The notes beneath the pieces were generated by a model. It had not been told where the DNA came from. It ran no database searches and worked only from the letters and a program-made list of their open reading frames with translations. The position numbers and the translations under genes are program-made. From contig NZ_JBHUOR010000110.1 in assembly GCF_042686175.1 (NCBI RefSeq), positions 1 to 20,442 of the forward strand: a DNA stretch of 20,442 nucleotides, in the 5' to 3' direction. Source of the stretch: Kurthia populi. Its GTDB lineage: Bacteria > Bacillota > Bacilli > Bacillales_A > Planococcaceae. Positions 7,695 to 15,133 of the stretch are shown piece by piece (the first letter of the stretch is position 1; each line of letters starts with the position of its first letter).

Positions 7695-10355
7695 ATGAAA
7701 GCATCAGAAATTCGCCGTAAATATATCGAATTTTTCGTAGAGAAAAATCACAAACAAGAGCCAAGTATGCCGCTTGTTCCAATCAATGATAACTCGTTAC
7801 TATGGATTAACTCAGGTGTTGCTACATTAAAAAAATATTTTGATGGCTCGGTTATCCCAGATAATCCACGTATTACAAATGCACAAAAAGCCATCCGTAC
7901 AAATGATATTGAAAACGTTGGTAAAACAGCACGTCACCATACATTCTTTGAAATGCTAGGCAACTTTTCAATTGGCGATTATTTCAAAAAAGAAGCGATT
8001 CACTATGCATGGGAATTCTTAACAGATCCAAAATGGATGGGCTTTGATGGTGAAAAATTATCAATTACAATCCACCCTGAAGATGTAGAAGCTTATAACA
8101 TTTGGAAAGATGAAATTGGTATTCCTGAAGAACGATTAATTCGTCTTGAAGGAAACTTCTGGGATATTGGCGAAGGTCCTTCAGGTCCAAACTCTGAAAT
8201 CTTCTATGACCGTGGTGAAGAATATGGTAATGACCCAACAGATCCAGAATTATATACAGGTGGCGAAAACGAACGTTACCTTGAAATTTGGAACTTAGTA
8301 TTCTCTCAATTCAACCATAATCCAGATGGCACATACACACCACTTCCAAAACAAAATATTGATACTGGTATGGGACTAGAACGTATGGCATCTGTTGTAC
8401 AAGATGTTCCAACAAACTACGATACAGATTTATTCATGCCTATTATTGAAAAAATCGAACAGTTTGCAAATCGTAAATACAAACGTCCTGGTGAAGTAGA
8501 TTTATCAGAAATCTTCGGTTCTGAAGAAGATATCAATACACCATTTAAAGTTATTGCAGACCATATTCGTACTGTTGCATTTGCAATTGGTGATGGCGCG
8601 CTTCCATCAAATGAAGGTCGCGGATATGTATTACGTCGTTTATTACGTCGTGCAGTACGTTATGCAAAACAAATCGGTATTGAAAAACCATTTATGTTTG
8701 AATTAGTACCAACAGTTGGGGAAGTAATGAAAGATTTCTACCCAGAAGTAGATGAAAAAGAAGCATTTATCATGAAAGTCGTGAAAAATGAAGAAATCCG
8801 TTTCCACGAAACGTTAGATGGTGGTCTTTCTATTTTCAATGAAGTGGTAGAAGCACAAAAAGCTAAAGGTGAAACATTTATCCCTGGTGCTGACGCATTC
8901 CGTTTATATGACACATATGGCTTCCCTGTAGAATTAACAGAAGAGTATGCAGCTGAAGTGGATATGACAGTTGATGCAGCAGGCTTTGAAAAAGAAATGG
9001 AAGCACAACGTGAACGCGCACGCGCAGCACGTCAAGATGTTGATTCAATGCATGTACAATCAGAAGTGTTAGCAAACTTAACGCAAGCATCTGAATTTGT
9101 TGGATATGACACATTAGATGTAGATACACAAGTTGTTGCAATGATTGCTGGGGGCCAAGAAGTATCAGTAGCATCTGAAGGTGACGAAGTGTTAGTTATT
9201 CTATCTCAAACACCATTCTATGCTGAAATGGGTGGTCAAGTAGCCGATAGTGGTACGATTTCAAACGAAGCATTCACAGCCACTGTAAAAGACGTACAAA
9301 AAGCACCAAATGGTCAACCATTACACACAATCATCGTAGAAAGTGGCGAATTAGCATTAAATGCAGATGTTCATGCAACTGTAAATCGTGAAGCACGTAA
9401 TTTAATCGTGAAAAACCATACAGCAACACACTTAATGCAATCTGCACTTAAACATGTATTAGGCGACCACGTTAACCAAGCAGGTTCTTATGTAGGTCCA
9501 GATCGTCTACGCTTTGACTTCTCTCACTTCGGTGCTGTAACAAAAGAAGAGTTAGAACAAATTGAATTAGAAGTGAATGAAAAGATTTGGGACGATATCG
9601 AAGTAATCATTCAAGAAATGCCAATCGACGCTGCAAAAGCAATGGGCGCAATGGCGTTATTCGGTGAAAAATACGGTGACGTTGTACGCGTTGTTCAAGT
9701 ATCAGATTACTCAATCGAACTTTGTGGTGGTATTCATGTAAAACGTTCATCTGAAATTGGTTTATTCAAAATCGTTTCTGAAGGCGGAATTGGCGCTGGC
9801 ACTCGTCGTATCGAGGCAGTAACAGGTAAAGAAGCTTATAAAGCAGTAAAAGAAGAACAACATATACTTGAAGCAACAGCAGCATTAGTAAAAGCAAATC
9901 CAAAAGATTTAATAATGCGCATTGAAAACTTACAACATGAATTAAAAGAACAACAACGTGAAAATGAATCATTATCTGCAAAAATGGCTGCAGCACAAGC
10001 TGGTGACATTTTAAATAATGCGCAAGAAATTAATGGTGTAACGGTTCTTGCAACACGCGTTGAAGCAAAAGACAATGGTCAACTTCGTCAATTAATGGAT
10101 GACTTAAAAGCGAAAATGAACAATGCAGTTATCGTTCTTGGTGCAGTAGCAGATGACAAAGTTATGCTTTGTGCAGGTGTAACAAAGGATATCGCGGGTA
10201 AAGATTACCATGCAGGTAATATCGTGAAATCTGTAGCAGAGCAATGTGGCGGTAAAGGTGGCGGTCGCCCAGATATGGCGATGGCTGGTGCTAAAGACGC
10301 TTCGAAACTTGATACTGCATTACAATCTGTATACGAAACAGTTAAATCAGTTTAA
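7695..10355 (+). CDS. alaS: Alanyl-tRNA synthetase
   Basis: Charges tRNA-Ala with alanine. The full-length protein has 886 aa, close to the usual size for Bacillales. The class II catalytic core starts MKASEIRRKYIEFF and is followed by the tRNA-recognition region to about 460. The editing domain shows the zinc ligands H575 and H579 (HTATHL) and C677 and H681 (CGGIH). The C-Ala/DHHA1 domain ends with GGKGGGRPDMA at about 852-862. The ATG has AGGAGG 10 bases upstream. The frame stays open 36 codons further up, but that part is T-box RNA and is not translated. Expression is controlled by the T-box and strong promoter upstream. Confidence 0.98.
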   Translation: MKASEIRRKYIEFFVEKNHKQEPSMPLVPINDNSLLWINSGVATLKKYFDGSVIPDNPRITNAQKAIRTNDIENVGKTARHHTFFEMLGNFSIGDYFKKEAIHYAWEFLTDPKWMGFDGEKLSITIHPEDVEAYNIWKDEIGIPEERLIRLEGNFWDIGEGPSGPNSEIFYDRGEEYGNDPTDPELYTGGENERYLEIWNLVFSQFNHNPDGTYTPLPKQNIDTGMGLERMASVVQDVPTNYDTDLFMPIIEKIEQFANRKYKRPGEVDLSEIFGSEEDINTPFKVIADHIRTVAFAIGDGALPSNEGRGYVLRRLLRRAVRYAKQIGIEKPFMFELVPTVGEVMKDFYPEVDEKEAFIMKVVKNEEIRFHETLDGGLSIFNEVVEAQKAKGETFIPGADAFRLYDTYGFPVELTEEYAAEVDMTVDAAGFEKEMEAQRERARAARQDVDSMHVQSEVLANLTQASEFVGYDTLDVDTQVVAMIAGGQEVSVASEGDEVLVILSQTPFYAEMGGQVADSGTISNEAFTATVKDVQKAPNGQPLHTIIVESGELALNADVHATVNREARNLIVKNHTATHLMQSALKHVLGDHVNQAGSYVGPDRLRFDFSHFGAVTKEELEQIELEVNEKIWDDIEVIIQEMPIDAAKAMGAMALFGEKYGDVVRVVQVSDYSIELCGGIHVKRSSEIGLFKIVSEGGIGAGTRRIEAVTGKEAYKAVKEEQHILEATAALVKANPKDLIMRIENLQHELKEQQRENESLSAKMAAAQAGDILNNAQEINGVTVLATRVEAKDNGQLRQLMDDLKAKMNNAVIVLGAVADDKVMLCAGVTKDIAGKDYHAGNIVKSVAEQCGGKGGGRPDMAMAGAKDASKLDTALQSVYETVKSV

Positions 10356-10379
10356 AACCATCATTAATTCCGTTATACT
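10351..10379 (+). promoter_or_regulatory. Possible promoter for ireB-ruvX-DUF1292 genes
   Basis: TTTAAA (10351-10356, overlapping the alaS stop) and TATACT (10374-10379) are spaced by 17 bases. The -35 matches consensus at only four of six positions. A 7-bp inverted repeat (AAACCAT, 10355-10361; ATGGTTT, 10388-10394) brackets the -10 but has no T-run, so it does not look like a terminator. Read-through from alaS is also possible. Confidence 0.4.
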
Positions 10380-10421
10380 CTAGGTATATGGTTTCTAATG
10401 AATCTGAGAGGGGTGCATTGC

Positions 10422-10691
10422 ATGAGTAAGTTCGATCAAACGATGAAATTTAATTTCCCGGAAGAATCTATGGAACAGGAAGTAAAGGAAACAGTGCTTT
10501 CTGTACATGCGGCACTAGAAGAAAAAGGCTACAATCCGGTCAATCAAATTGTTGGATATTTATTATCTGGCGATCCGGCCTATATCCCACGTCATCAAGA
10601 TGCACGTGCAAAAATGCGTAAACTTGAGCGTGATGAGATTGTTGAAGAATTAGTAAAGTTTTATATCAAAAAGAATAACGAGGCAAAATAA
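10422..10691 (+). CDS. ireB: IreB-family regulatory phosphoprotein (YrzL/UPF0297)
   Basis: A small cytoplasmic protein of 89 aa. In Enterococcus faecalis IreB is a substrate of the Ser/Thr kinase IreK and affects cephalosporin resistance; B. subtilis YrzL is the homologue. The start MSKFDQTMKFNF and the core YNPVNQIVGYLLSGDPAYIPRHQDAR are diagnostic. The N-terminal Thr-7 is retained. As I recall, IreB is also phosphorylated on a Thr at position 4, which here is Phe. The ATG at 10422 follows AGAGGGGTG; an in-frame extension of eight residues upstream has no ribosome-binding site of its own. Its TAA overlaps the ruvX ATG by one base, implying coupled translation. Confidence 0.93.
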   Translation: MSKFDQTMKFNFPEESMEQEVKETVLSVHAALEEKGYNPVNQIVGYLLSGDPAYIPRHQDARAKMRKLERDEIVEELVKFYIKKNNEAK

Positions 10692-11110
10692 TGCGAGCAA
10701 TGGGTTTAGACGTCGGTACAAAAACAGTTGGTGTTGCAGTAAGTGACGCACTAGGCTGGACAGCACAAGGTATCGAAACAATTAAAATTAATGAAGAAAA
10801 TGGCGAATTTGGATTGGCACGTGTTGGCGAATTAGTCAAAGAATACCGGGTAACAGAATTTGTTGTTGGCTTCCCAAAAAACATGAATAATACAGTAGGT
10901 CCACGCGGTGAAGCATCAATCGCATATAAAGAAAAATTAGAAGAAGAATTTTCGCTTCCAGTAACTTTATGGGATGAACGCTTAACAACAATGGCTGCAG
11001 AACGCGTGTTAATTGAAGCAGATGTACGTCGGAAAAATCGTAAAAAAGTAATCGATAAAATGGCAGCTGTAATGATTTTACAAGGCTATTTAGATCGCAA
11101 ATCATTTTAG
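10691..11110 (+). CDS. ruvX: YqgF/RuvX family putative pre-16S rRNA nuclease
   Basis: A 139-residue RNase H-fold protein. E. coli YqgF takes part in 16S rRNA 5'-end maturation; the older label is Holliday junction resolvase homologue. Family residues seen are D7 in GLDVGTKTVGVA, VVGFPKNMNNTVGPR at about 58-72, E96 in LWDERLTT and D122 in IDKMAAVMIL, giving the acidic active-site set. The start codon overlaps the ireB stop (TAATG). The SD-like stretch for ruvX would lie within the ireB end and is weak, so it probably depends on translational coupling. The first DUF1292 gene follows after 11 bases. Confidence 0.93.
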   Translation: MRAMGLDVGTKTVGVAVSDALGWTAQGIETIKINEENGEFGLARVGELVKEYRVTEFVVGFPKNMNNTVGPRGEASIAYKEKLEEEFSLPVTLWDERLTTMAAERVLIEADVRRKNRKKVIDKMAAVMILQGYLDRKSF

Positions 11111-11121
11111 AGGTGACAAAC

Positions 11122-11403
11122 ATGGAAGAAAATCAAACATTTATTATTGTTGACGAAGAAGGCGCAGAACATCAAGCCGTAATTGTCTACAAAATCGAAC
11201 CATCAGATGAAGGCAATAAATTCGGCAAATCATATATCTTTTATTATGTAGAAGATGAATCAGATGAAGAAGATGTACGCGTATACGTAGCGTCAATCGA
11301 CGAAAATGCTGAAGATGGCGAACTAGGCGATATCGAAACACCAGAAGAACAAGAATATATTGAAGATATCTTCAACAACCTAGAAGAAAATACAGAAGCA
11401 TAG
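11122..11403 (+). CDS. yrzB: DUF1292 protein, copy 1 (YrzB-like)
   Basis: A single-domain DUF1292 protein of 93 aa, the same length as B. subtilis YrzB and in the same position after yrrK. Function is unknown for the family. The sequence runs FIIVDEEGAEHQA, then GNKFGKSYIFYYVED, then GELGDIETPEEQEYIEDIF, which suggests alternating beta strands and a C-terminal helix. It is very acidic and has no cysteine. The ATG at 11122 is chosen; the GTG at 11113 lies in the AGAGGTG ribosome-binding site. This is the likely ancestral member of the local cluster. It shares GN(K/R)FGK with copy 2 but not with copies 3 to 5. Confidence 0.88.
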   Translation: MEENQTFIIVDEEGAEHQAVIVYKIEPSDEGNKFGKSYIFYYVEDESDEEDVRVYVASIDENAEDGELGDIETPEEQEYIEDIFNNLEENTEA

Positions 11404-11415
11404 GAGACTACGAAC

Positions 11416-11742
11416 GTGAGCGAAGAATTAAACAATGAAAACGTTGTAGCACAAGACATCGAAGCGCAAGAAAATCCATTTAAAGTCATTACATTAGTAG
11501 ATGAAGATGGCAATGAAAATCTATACGAACAACTTTCTGTTATTACAAAAGAAGCAAAAGGTAATCGCTTTGGTAAACGCTTCGCATTATATGCGGCTGT
11601 CGGTTACGAAGAAGATGAAACAGGCAAAACAGATATTATTCCAGTAATTTTAACGGACGATGGGGAACTTGATTTAATTGAAAATACTTCTGAATGGAAG
11701 TTTATTGAATCAATTATTGAAGAGCAATCGAAACAATCATAA
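11416..11742 (+). CDS. DUF1292 protein, copy 2
   Basis: A 108-residue single-domain DUF1292 protein with an extra acidic N-terminus of about 20 residues before FKVITLVDEDGNENLYEQL. It keeps GNRFGKRFALYA (compare GNKFGKSYIFYY in copy 1), then DIIPVILTDDGELDLI and a C-terminal helix with SEWKFIESIIEE. The start is GTG at 11416, with TAGGAGA 8 bases upstream. The gap to copy 1 is 12 bases, so the genes are probably cotranscribed. No catalytic motif, membrane segment or cysteine is visible. The role is unknown. Confidence 0.8.
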   Translation: MSEELNNENVVAQDIEAQENPFKVITLVDEDGNENLYEQLSVITKEAKGNRFGKRFALYAAVGYEEDETGKTDIIPVILTDDGELDLIENTSEWKFIESIIEEQSKQS

Positions 11743-11756
11743 AAGGCGGCAAAAAC

Positions 11757-12308
11757 ATGAGCGAATTAGAACGTTTATATATCCACAATGATGAGGATAA
11801 AGAAATTGAATTAGTCGTTGTGAAGCGCTTTGAAGCAAATGATAAAAAATACATTATCTTTTATGCGACAAATGATGAAGCAGTTGGCAATGAAATCCAA
11901 GCTGCAACACTAGTACCGACAGAAATGGGCGGCGAAGCGTTCGGTGAAATTGAAACGCAAGAAGAAATGGATTTAATCAATGATATGTTAAATGATTTGG
12001 TTGAATCAGGTGACTTTAAACCTGAAGAAGGTCAGGGTCACGACCATGACCACAATCATGAAGAACATGACCATGAACATTTAGTAGCAGAAGATGACGA
12101 GGGAAATGAAATCGTTTTTGCAATCGAACGTCGTCTTGAAATCGATGGTAAAAACTACATCGTTTATTATGACGAAAATGAAGCACAACCTGTTATGCAG
12201 GCTGCTGAACTTGTAGATACTGAAAACGGTCAAGAATTATTCCCGATTGACAGTGAAGAAGAATGGACGTTAATTGACGAAGCATTACACAATACAGATA
12301 ACGAATAG
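11757..12308 (+). CDS. Tandem DUF1292 protein with His-rich linker, copy 3
   Basis: A 183-residue protein made of two DUF1292-like units, about 7-82 (IHNDEDKEIELVVVKRFEA to MDLINDMLNDL) and 108-178 (EHLVAEDDEGNEIVFAIE to EEWTLIDEAL). The linker at about 95-108 has seven histidines alternating with acidic residues (HDHDHNHEEHDHEH), a pattern that could bind divalent metal. That is inference; no metal transport domain is present. There is no cysteine, signal peptide or membrane segment. AAAGGCGG precedes the ATG. Domain 2 resembles the start of copy 4 down to DNA level. The function is not known. Confidence 0.82.
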   Translation: MSELERLYIHNDEDKEIELVVVKRFEANDKKYIIFYATNDEAVGNEIQAATLVPTEMGGEAFGEIETQEEMDLINDMLNDLVESGDFKPEEGQGHDHDHNHEEHDHEHLVAEDDEGNEIVFAIERRLEIDGKNYIVYYDENEAQPVMQAAELVDTENGQELFPIDSEEEWTLIDEALHNTDNE

Positions 12309-12354
12309 GGGATGTCACAGATGGCAGAGCACAACCATGAACATTTAGTAGCAG
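12070..12354 (+). repeat. 21-bp exact direct repeat shared by DUF1292 copies 3 and 4
   Basis: Bases 12070-12090 (start of domain 2 in copy 3) and 12334-12354 (5' end of copy 4) are identical over 21 bases, 264 bases apart, coding for H-E-H-L-V-A in both. A 14-base identity, CGCTTTGAAGCAAA, also links 11826-11839 (domain 1 of copy 3) with 12396-12409 (copy 4). Together they indicate duplication or gene conversion within the cluster. Confidence 0.85.
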
Positions 12355-12839
12355 TAGATGAAAACGGAAACGAAATCGTTTTCGCAGTTATCGAACGCTT
12401 TGAAGCAAACGATCAAAACTTTATCTTATTTGCAGAAGAAAAAGAAGGCGGCTCTGAAGTTCAAGCAGCGGTTATCGTTGTGGATGCGGAAGGTAACGAA
12501 GATTTACAACCAATCGAATCGCCAGAAGATCAAGCGGCAGTAGCAGAAGTGCTAGAACGTTTATCAAATGGTGTCGATGAAGAAGCATCAGCTGAACATA
12601 TCGTAGCAGTAGATGATAATGGTAACGAAATTAAATTTGTTGTTATCGCACGTTTCACTGTTGGCGAAAAAACATATGTTGCATTCGTTGAAGAAGAGGT
12701 AGAAGAACCTGAACTTCAAGTAGCAATCATCACAGAAAATGAAGCTGGCGAACAAGGATTAGCACCTATCGAATCTGATGAAGAGTTTGAAAAAGTGCAA
12801 GAAATCTTAAGTGAAATCTTATCTGGTCACGAAGACTAA
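12321..12839 (+). CDS. Tandem DUF1292 protein, copy 4
   Basis: A 172-residue protein with two DUF1292-like units: about 6-84 (EHLVAVDENGNEIVFAVIERFEA to VAEVLERL) and 91-169 (EHIVAVDDNGNEIKFVVIARF to VQEILSEIL). It begins MAEHNHEHLVAV, resembling the tail of the His-rich linker in copy 3, as if this gene began by duplication from inside that linker. By my count there are about 47 Asp/Glu against 7 Lys/Arg, so it is extremely acidic. ATG at 12321 is chosen, with AGGGGA upstream at good spacing; the ATG at 12312 overlaps that site. The gap to copy 3 is 12 bases. Function unknown. Confidence 0.82.
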   Translation: MAEHNHEHLVAVDENGNEIVFAVIERFEANDQNFILFAEEKEGGSEVQAAVIVVDAEGNEDLQPIESPEDQAAVAEVLERLSNGVDEEASAEHIVAVDDNGNEIKFVVIARFTVGEKTYVAFVEEEVEEPELQVAIITENEAGEQGLAPIESDEEFEKVQEILSEILSGHED

Positions 12840-12853
12840 GAGGAGCGTTATAA

Positions 12854-13141
12854 ATGGCACAAGACTTTCATGGCCTAACATTCGTTGAATACGATGAAGA
12901 CGGCGGCGAAACAGTTTACAAAATTTTATCTCGTGTTGAACCAACAAATAGTGAAAAAACGTATTTAATTTTCTGTGAAGATACAGATGATGAAACGGCA
13001 GAAATATTTATTGAAGCAGCAGAAGTATTACCAGCAGATGATGGTGGCGAAGCACTTTTTGAGATTGAATCAGAAGAAGAATGGGAAATGCTTGAAGAAG
13101 TTATTAATACCATTATGAGTTTAGACGATTCAGCAAACTAA
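12854..13141 (+). CDS. DUF1292 protein, copy 5
   Basis: A single-domain member of 95 aa: LTFVEYDEDGGETVYKILSR, then KTYLIFCEDTDDETAEIFIEAAEVL, then GEALFEIESEEEWEMLEEVI. The last block is the clearest form of the C-terminal signature (hydrophobic, I-E-S-E-E-E-W, then a helix) seen in the other copies. It carries the only cysteine in the five-gene cluster. AGAGGAG lies about 8 bases before the ATG and 14 bases separate it from copy 4. It is the last gene before a terminator, so it ends the transcription unit. Confidence 0.83.
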   Translation: MAQDFHGLTFVEYDEDGGETVYKILSRVEPTNSEKTYLIFCEDTDDETAEIFIEAAEVLPADDGGEALFEIESEEEWEMLEEVINTIMSLDDSAN

Positions 13142-13149
13142 TTATAAAG

Positions 13150-13180
13150 ATGAGGCATCGTTTTGTTGCCTCATTTTTTT
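13150..13180 (+). terminator. Intrinsic terminator after the DUF1292 cluster
   Basis: ATGAGGCA (13150-13157) pairs with TGCCTCAT (13167-13174) around a 9-base loop, followed by a run of T to 13180. It closes the ireB-ruvX-DUF1292 transcript. Confidence 0.85.
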
Positions 13181-13207
13181 GTGCAATCGAACAGAACCAT
13201 GTATAAT
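13179..13207 (+). promoter_or_regulatory. Promoter for mltG
   Basis: A perfect -10 TATAAT at 13202-13207 with TTGTGC at 13179-13184 as -35, spaced 17 bases. The -35 begins in the T-tract of the preceding terminator, so terminator and promoter are packed end to end. It separates mltG from the DUF1292 genes. Confidence 0.65.
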
Positions 13208-13233
13208 GAAATGTGGAAAAAGGAGGGTATGTT

Positions 13234-14349
13234 GTGGATTCTCAATCGTCTGAAAAACAACTGAAAAAATTAAAGCAACGTCAAAGCGAGCAAAAAATTG
13301 TGAAAAAAATCGTATTAATTACAACAGCAATTATTATCGCGCTCGTATTAATTGTCGGTGTAGGTGGATATTTCTACGTACAAGGTGCATTAAAACCTGT
13401 CGATAAAGACTCTGATAAAAATGTTAAAATTGAAGTGCCAATTGGGTCATCAATTGATACAATCGCCGCAACATTAGAAGATAAGGGAATTATTAAGAAT
13501 GCTAAAATCTTCAAATATTATACGAAATTTAATAATGGTGCAGGATTCCAAGCTGGTACATATAAATTGTCTCCAGCAATGACAATCGAAGAAATTATTA
13601 AGAGTTTAAAAACTGGTAAGGTTTACCGAACACCAGAGCTTACATTAACCGTACCAGAAGGGCTTACAATCGATCAAATTGCTGAACGTGTTGCAAAAAA
13701 TACGAATTATTCAAAAGAACAATTTATGGATTTAGTAACAAGCAAAGCATTTATTAAGAATATGAAAGAGCAATTCCCTGATACAGTAACAAAAGCAGTC
13801 AATGATAAAGATATTCGTTATGCATTAGAAGGATATTTATATCCTGCTACTTATTCATTCTATGAAAAAGAACCATCACTTGAAACAATCGCTACAGATA
13901 TGGTTAAGCAAACCGATGCAATCGTCCAACAATACTTACCAACATTAAAAGAAAAGAAAATGTCGGTACATGAATTCTTAACATTTGCATCGTTACTTGA
14001 GCGTGAAGCAACAGCAAGTACAGATCGTGAAACCATTGCAAGTGTATTTTATAATCGTATTGAAGAAGGGATGCCACTTCAAACGGACCCAACTGTATTA
14101 TATGCATTAGGAAAACATAAAAATCGAGTATTATACAAAGATTTAAAAGTGAAAAATCCGTATAACACATATACAAATAAAGGGTTACCACCAGGTCCAA
14201 TTGCAAATGCAGGTATTGAATCATTAAAAGCAACAATTGACCCAGCTTCAACAGAGTATGTTTATTTTGTAGCAGATTCAGATGGTAAAAATCACTTTGC
14301 TAAAACATATGCAGAACATCAAAAAAATGTAGCAAAATACATTAAATAG
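13234..14349 (+). CDS. mltG: Endolytic murein transglycosylase MltG (YceG-like)
   Basis: A membrane-anchored lytic transglycosylase of 371 aa that cuts nascent glycan strands near the membrane. A basic cytoplasmic N-terminus (to about 24) leads to one membrane segment at about 25-48 (IVLITTAIIIALVLIVGVGG). A LysM-like part follows (EVPIGSSIDTIAATLEDKGI). The YceG domain has LEGYLYPATY, the FASLLEREA motif with probable catalytic E256, VFYNRIEEGMPLQTDPTVLYALG and PYNTYTNKGLPPGPIANAG. The start is GTG at 13234, 6 bases after AAAGGAGGG; the GTG at 13213 is upstream of that site. It has its own promoter and terminator. In B. subtilis the homologue is YrrL, in the same gene order. Confidence 0.95.
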   Translation: MDSQSSEKQLKKLKQRQSEQKIVKKIVLITTAIIIALVLIVGVGGYFYVQGALKPVDKDSDKNVKIEVPIGSSIDTIAATLEDKGIIKNAKIFKYYTKFNNGAGFQAGTYKLSPAMTIEEIIKSLKTGKVYRTPELTLTVPEGLTIDQIAERVAKNTNYSKEQFMDLVTSKAFIKNMKEQFPDTVTKAVNDKDIRYALEGYLYPATYSFYEKEPSLETIATDMVKQTDAIVQQYLPTLKEKKMSVHEFLTFASLLEREATASTDRETIASVFYNRIEEGMPLQTDPTVLYALGKHKNRVLYKDLKVKNPYNTYTNKGLPPGPIANAGIESLKATIDPASTEYVYFVADSDGKNHFAKTYAEHQKNVAKYIK

Positions 14350-14358
14350 TATTTAGAG

Positions 14359-14391
14359 AAAGAGTATTGCATAATGCAATGCTCTTTTTTT
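14359..14391 (+). terminator. Intrinsic terminator after mltG
   Basis: AGAGTATTGC (14361-14370) pairs with GCAATGCTCT (14376-14385) with one T:G wobble and a 5-base loop, followed by seven T. It makes mltG monocistronic. The remaining bases to 14486 hold no clear promoter pair for trmR; TTGTAC (14412) and TATGAT (14438) are 20 bases apart. Confidence 0.88.
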
Positions 14392-14486
14392 ACGAAGTCG
14401 TGACACAATTGTTGTACTCTCGCTTTTTAGATGCATTTATGATAGGATAAAGTGTATTTTGTATAGATGTAAGGAGAGCATTAGAC

Positions 14487-15119
14487 GTGAACATTTCAGA
14501 TGCATACACGAACTCCTTCATTTCTGAGCGAAGTGATTTATTGCTAGAAATGGAACAGTTCGCAGAAGATAATTATGTGCCAATTATGCAATTACCGGCC
14601 ATTGAAACATTGCTACAAATGTTACGCATTCAACAGCCTAAACGAATTTTAGAAGTAGGTAGTGCAATTGGCTATTCTGCTATTCGTATGGCAAGAGCAG
14701 TAAAACAGTGTAAAATTGTTACAATTGAACGTGACGAGACACGTATTGCGAATGCGAAAGGTTTTATAGCACGTTCAGAGGAAGCGGAGCGCATTGAGCT
14801 CATTGAAGGAGACGCATTAGAAGTAGATATCGCATCAAATCATGAAGCCTTTGACGCCGTCTTTATCGATGCGGCAAAAGGGCAATATCAAAAATTCTTT
14901 GATAAATATAGCCCACTTGTAAAACAAGGTGGTATTTTATATATCGACAACATGTATATGCATGGTTTGTCGGATTTAGACATGAAAGATGTACCTAGAA
15001 GAAAAAGAACAATGATTCGTAACCTACACCACTTTGCTGATTGGGTCATTCAAAACGACGATTACCAATCAACATTTTTCCCAATAGGTGATGGGTTATT
15101 AGTTTGTATTAAAAAGTAA
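14487..15119 (+). CDS. trmR: tRNA 5-hydroxyuridine methyltransferase TrmR (YrrM)
   Basis: A SAM-dependent methyltransferase of the O-methyltransferase-3 (COMT-like) family, 210 aa. TrmR of B. subtilis (YrrM) methylates ho5U34 to mo5U in tRNAs. Visible features are the SAM motif ILEVGSAIGYS at 54-64, the acidic residue E81 in IVTIERD, FIDAAKGQY with D128, and IDN at 153-155, the metal-site residues of this family. The start is GTG at 14487, 9 bases after AAGGAGA. The following two genes encode the partner hydroxylation proteins 14 bases away, which strengthens the tRNA assignment over a small-molecule substrate. Confidence 0.9.
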   Translation: MNISDAYTNSFISERSDLLLEMEQFAEDNYVPIMQLPAIETLLQMLRIQQPKRILEVGSAIGYSAIRMARAVKQCKIVTIERDETRIANAKGFIARSEEAERIELIEGDALEVDIASNHEAFDAVFIDAAKGQYQKFFDKYSPLVKQGGILYIDNMYMHGLSDLDMKDVPRRKRTMIRNLHHFADWVIQNDDYQSTFFPIGDGLLVCIKK

Positions 15120-15133
15120 GAGGTGACCTATCG

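Noticed and set aside
9766..10075. Overlapping minus-strand open frames in the alaS C-terminal region
   Set aside because: Leu- and Ser-rich shadow translations opposite the coiled-coil and C-Ala part of alaS, without start signals.
10355..10394. Terminator between alaS and ireB
   Set aside because: The 7-bp inverted repeat has a 26-base loop and no following T-run, so it is too weak to call.
11122..13141. CRISPR or tandem-repeat array in the DUF1292 region
   Set aside because: The repeats are coding domains with diverged sequence and irregular spacing; there are no regular short repeats with spacers.
13904..14251. 115-codon minus-strand open frame opposite mltG
   Set aside because: Its product is Leu-rich low-complexity sequence as expected from the reverse of an AT-rich gene, and it lies fully inside the well-supported mltG.
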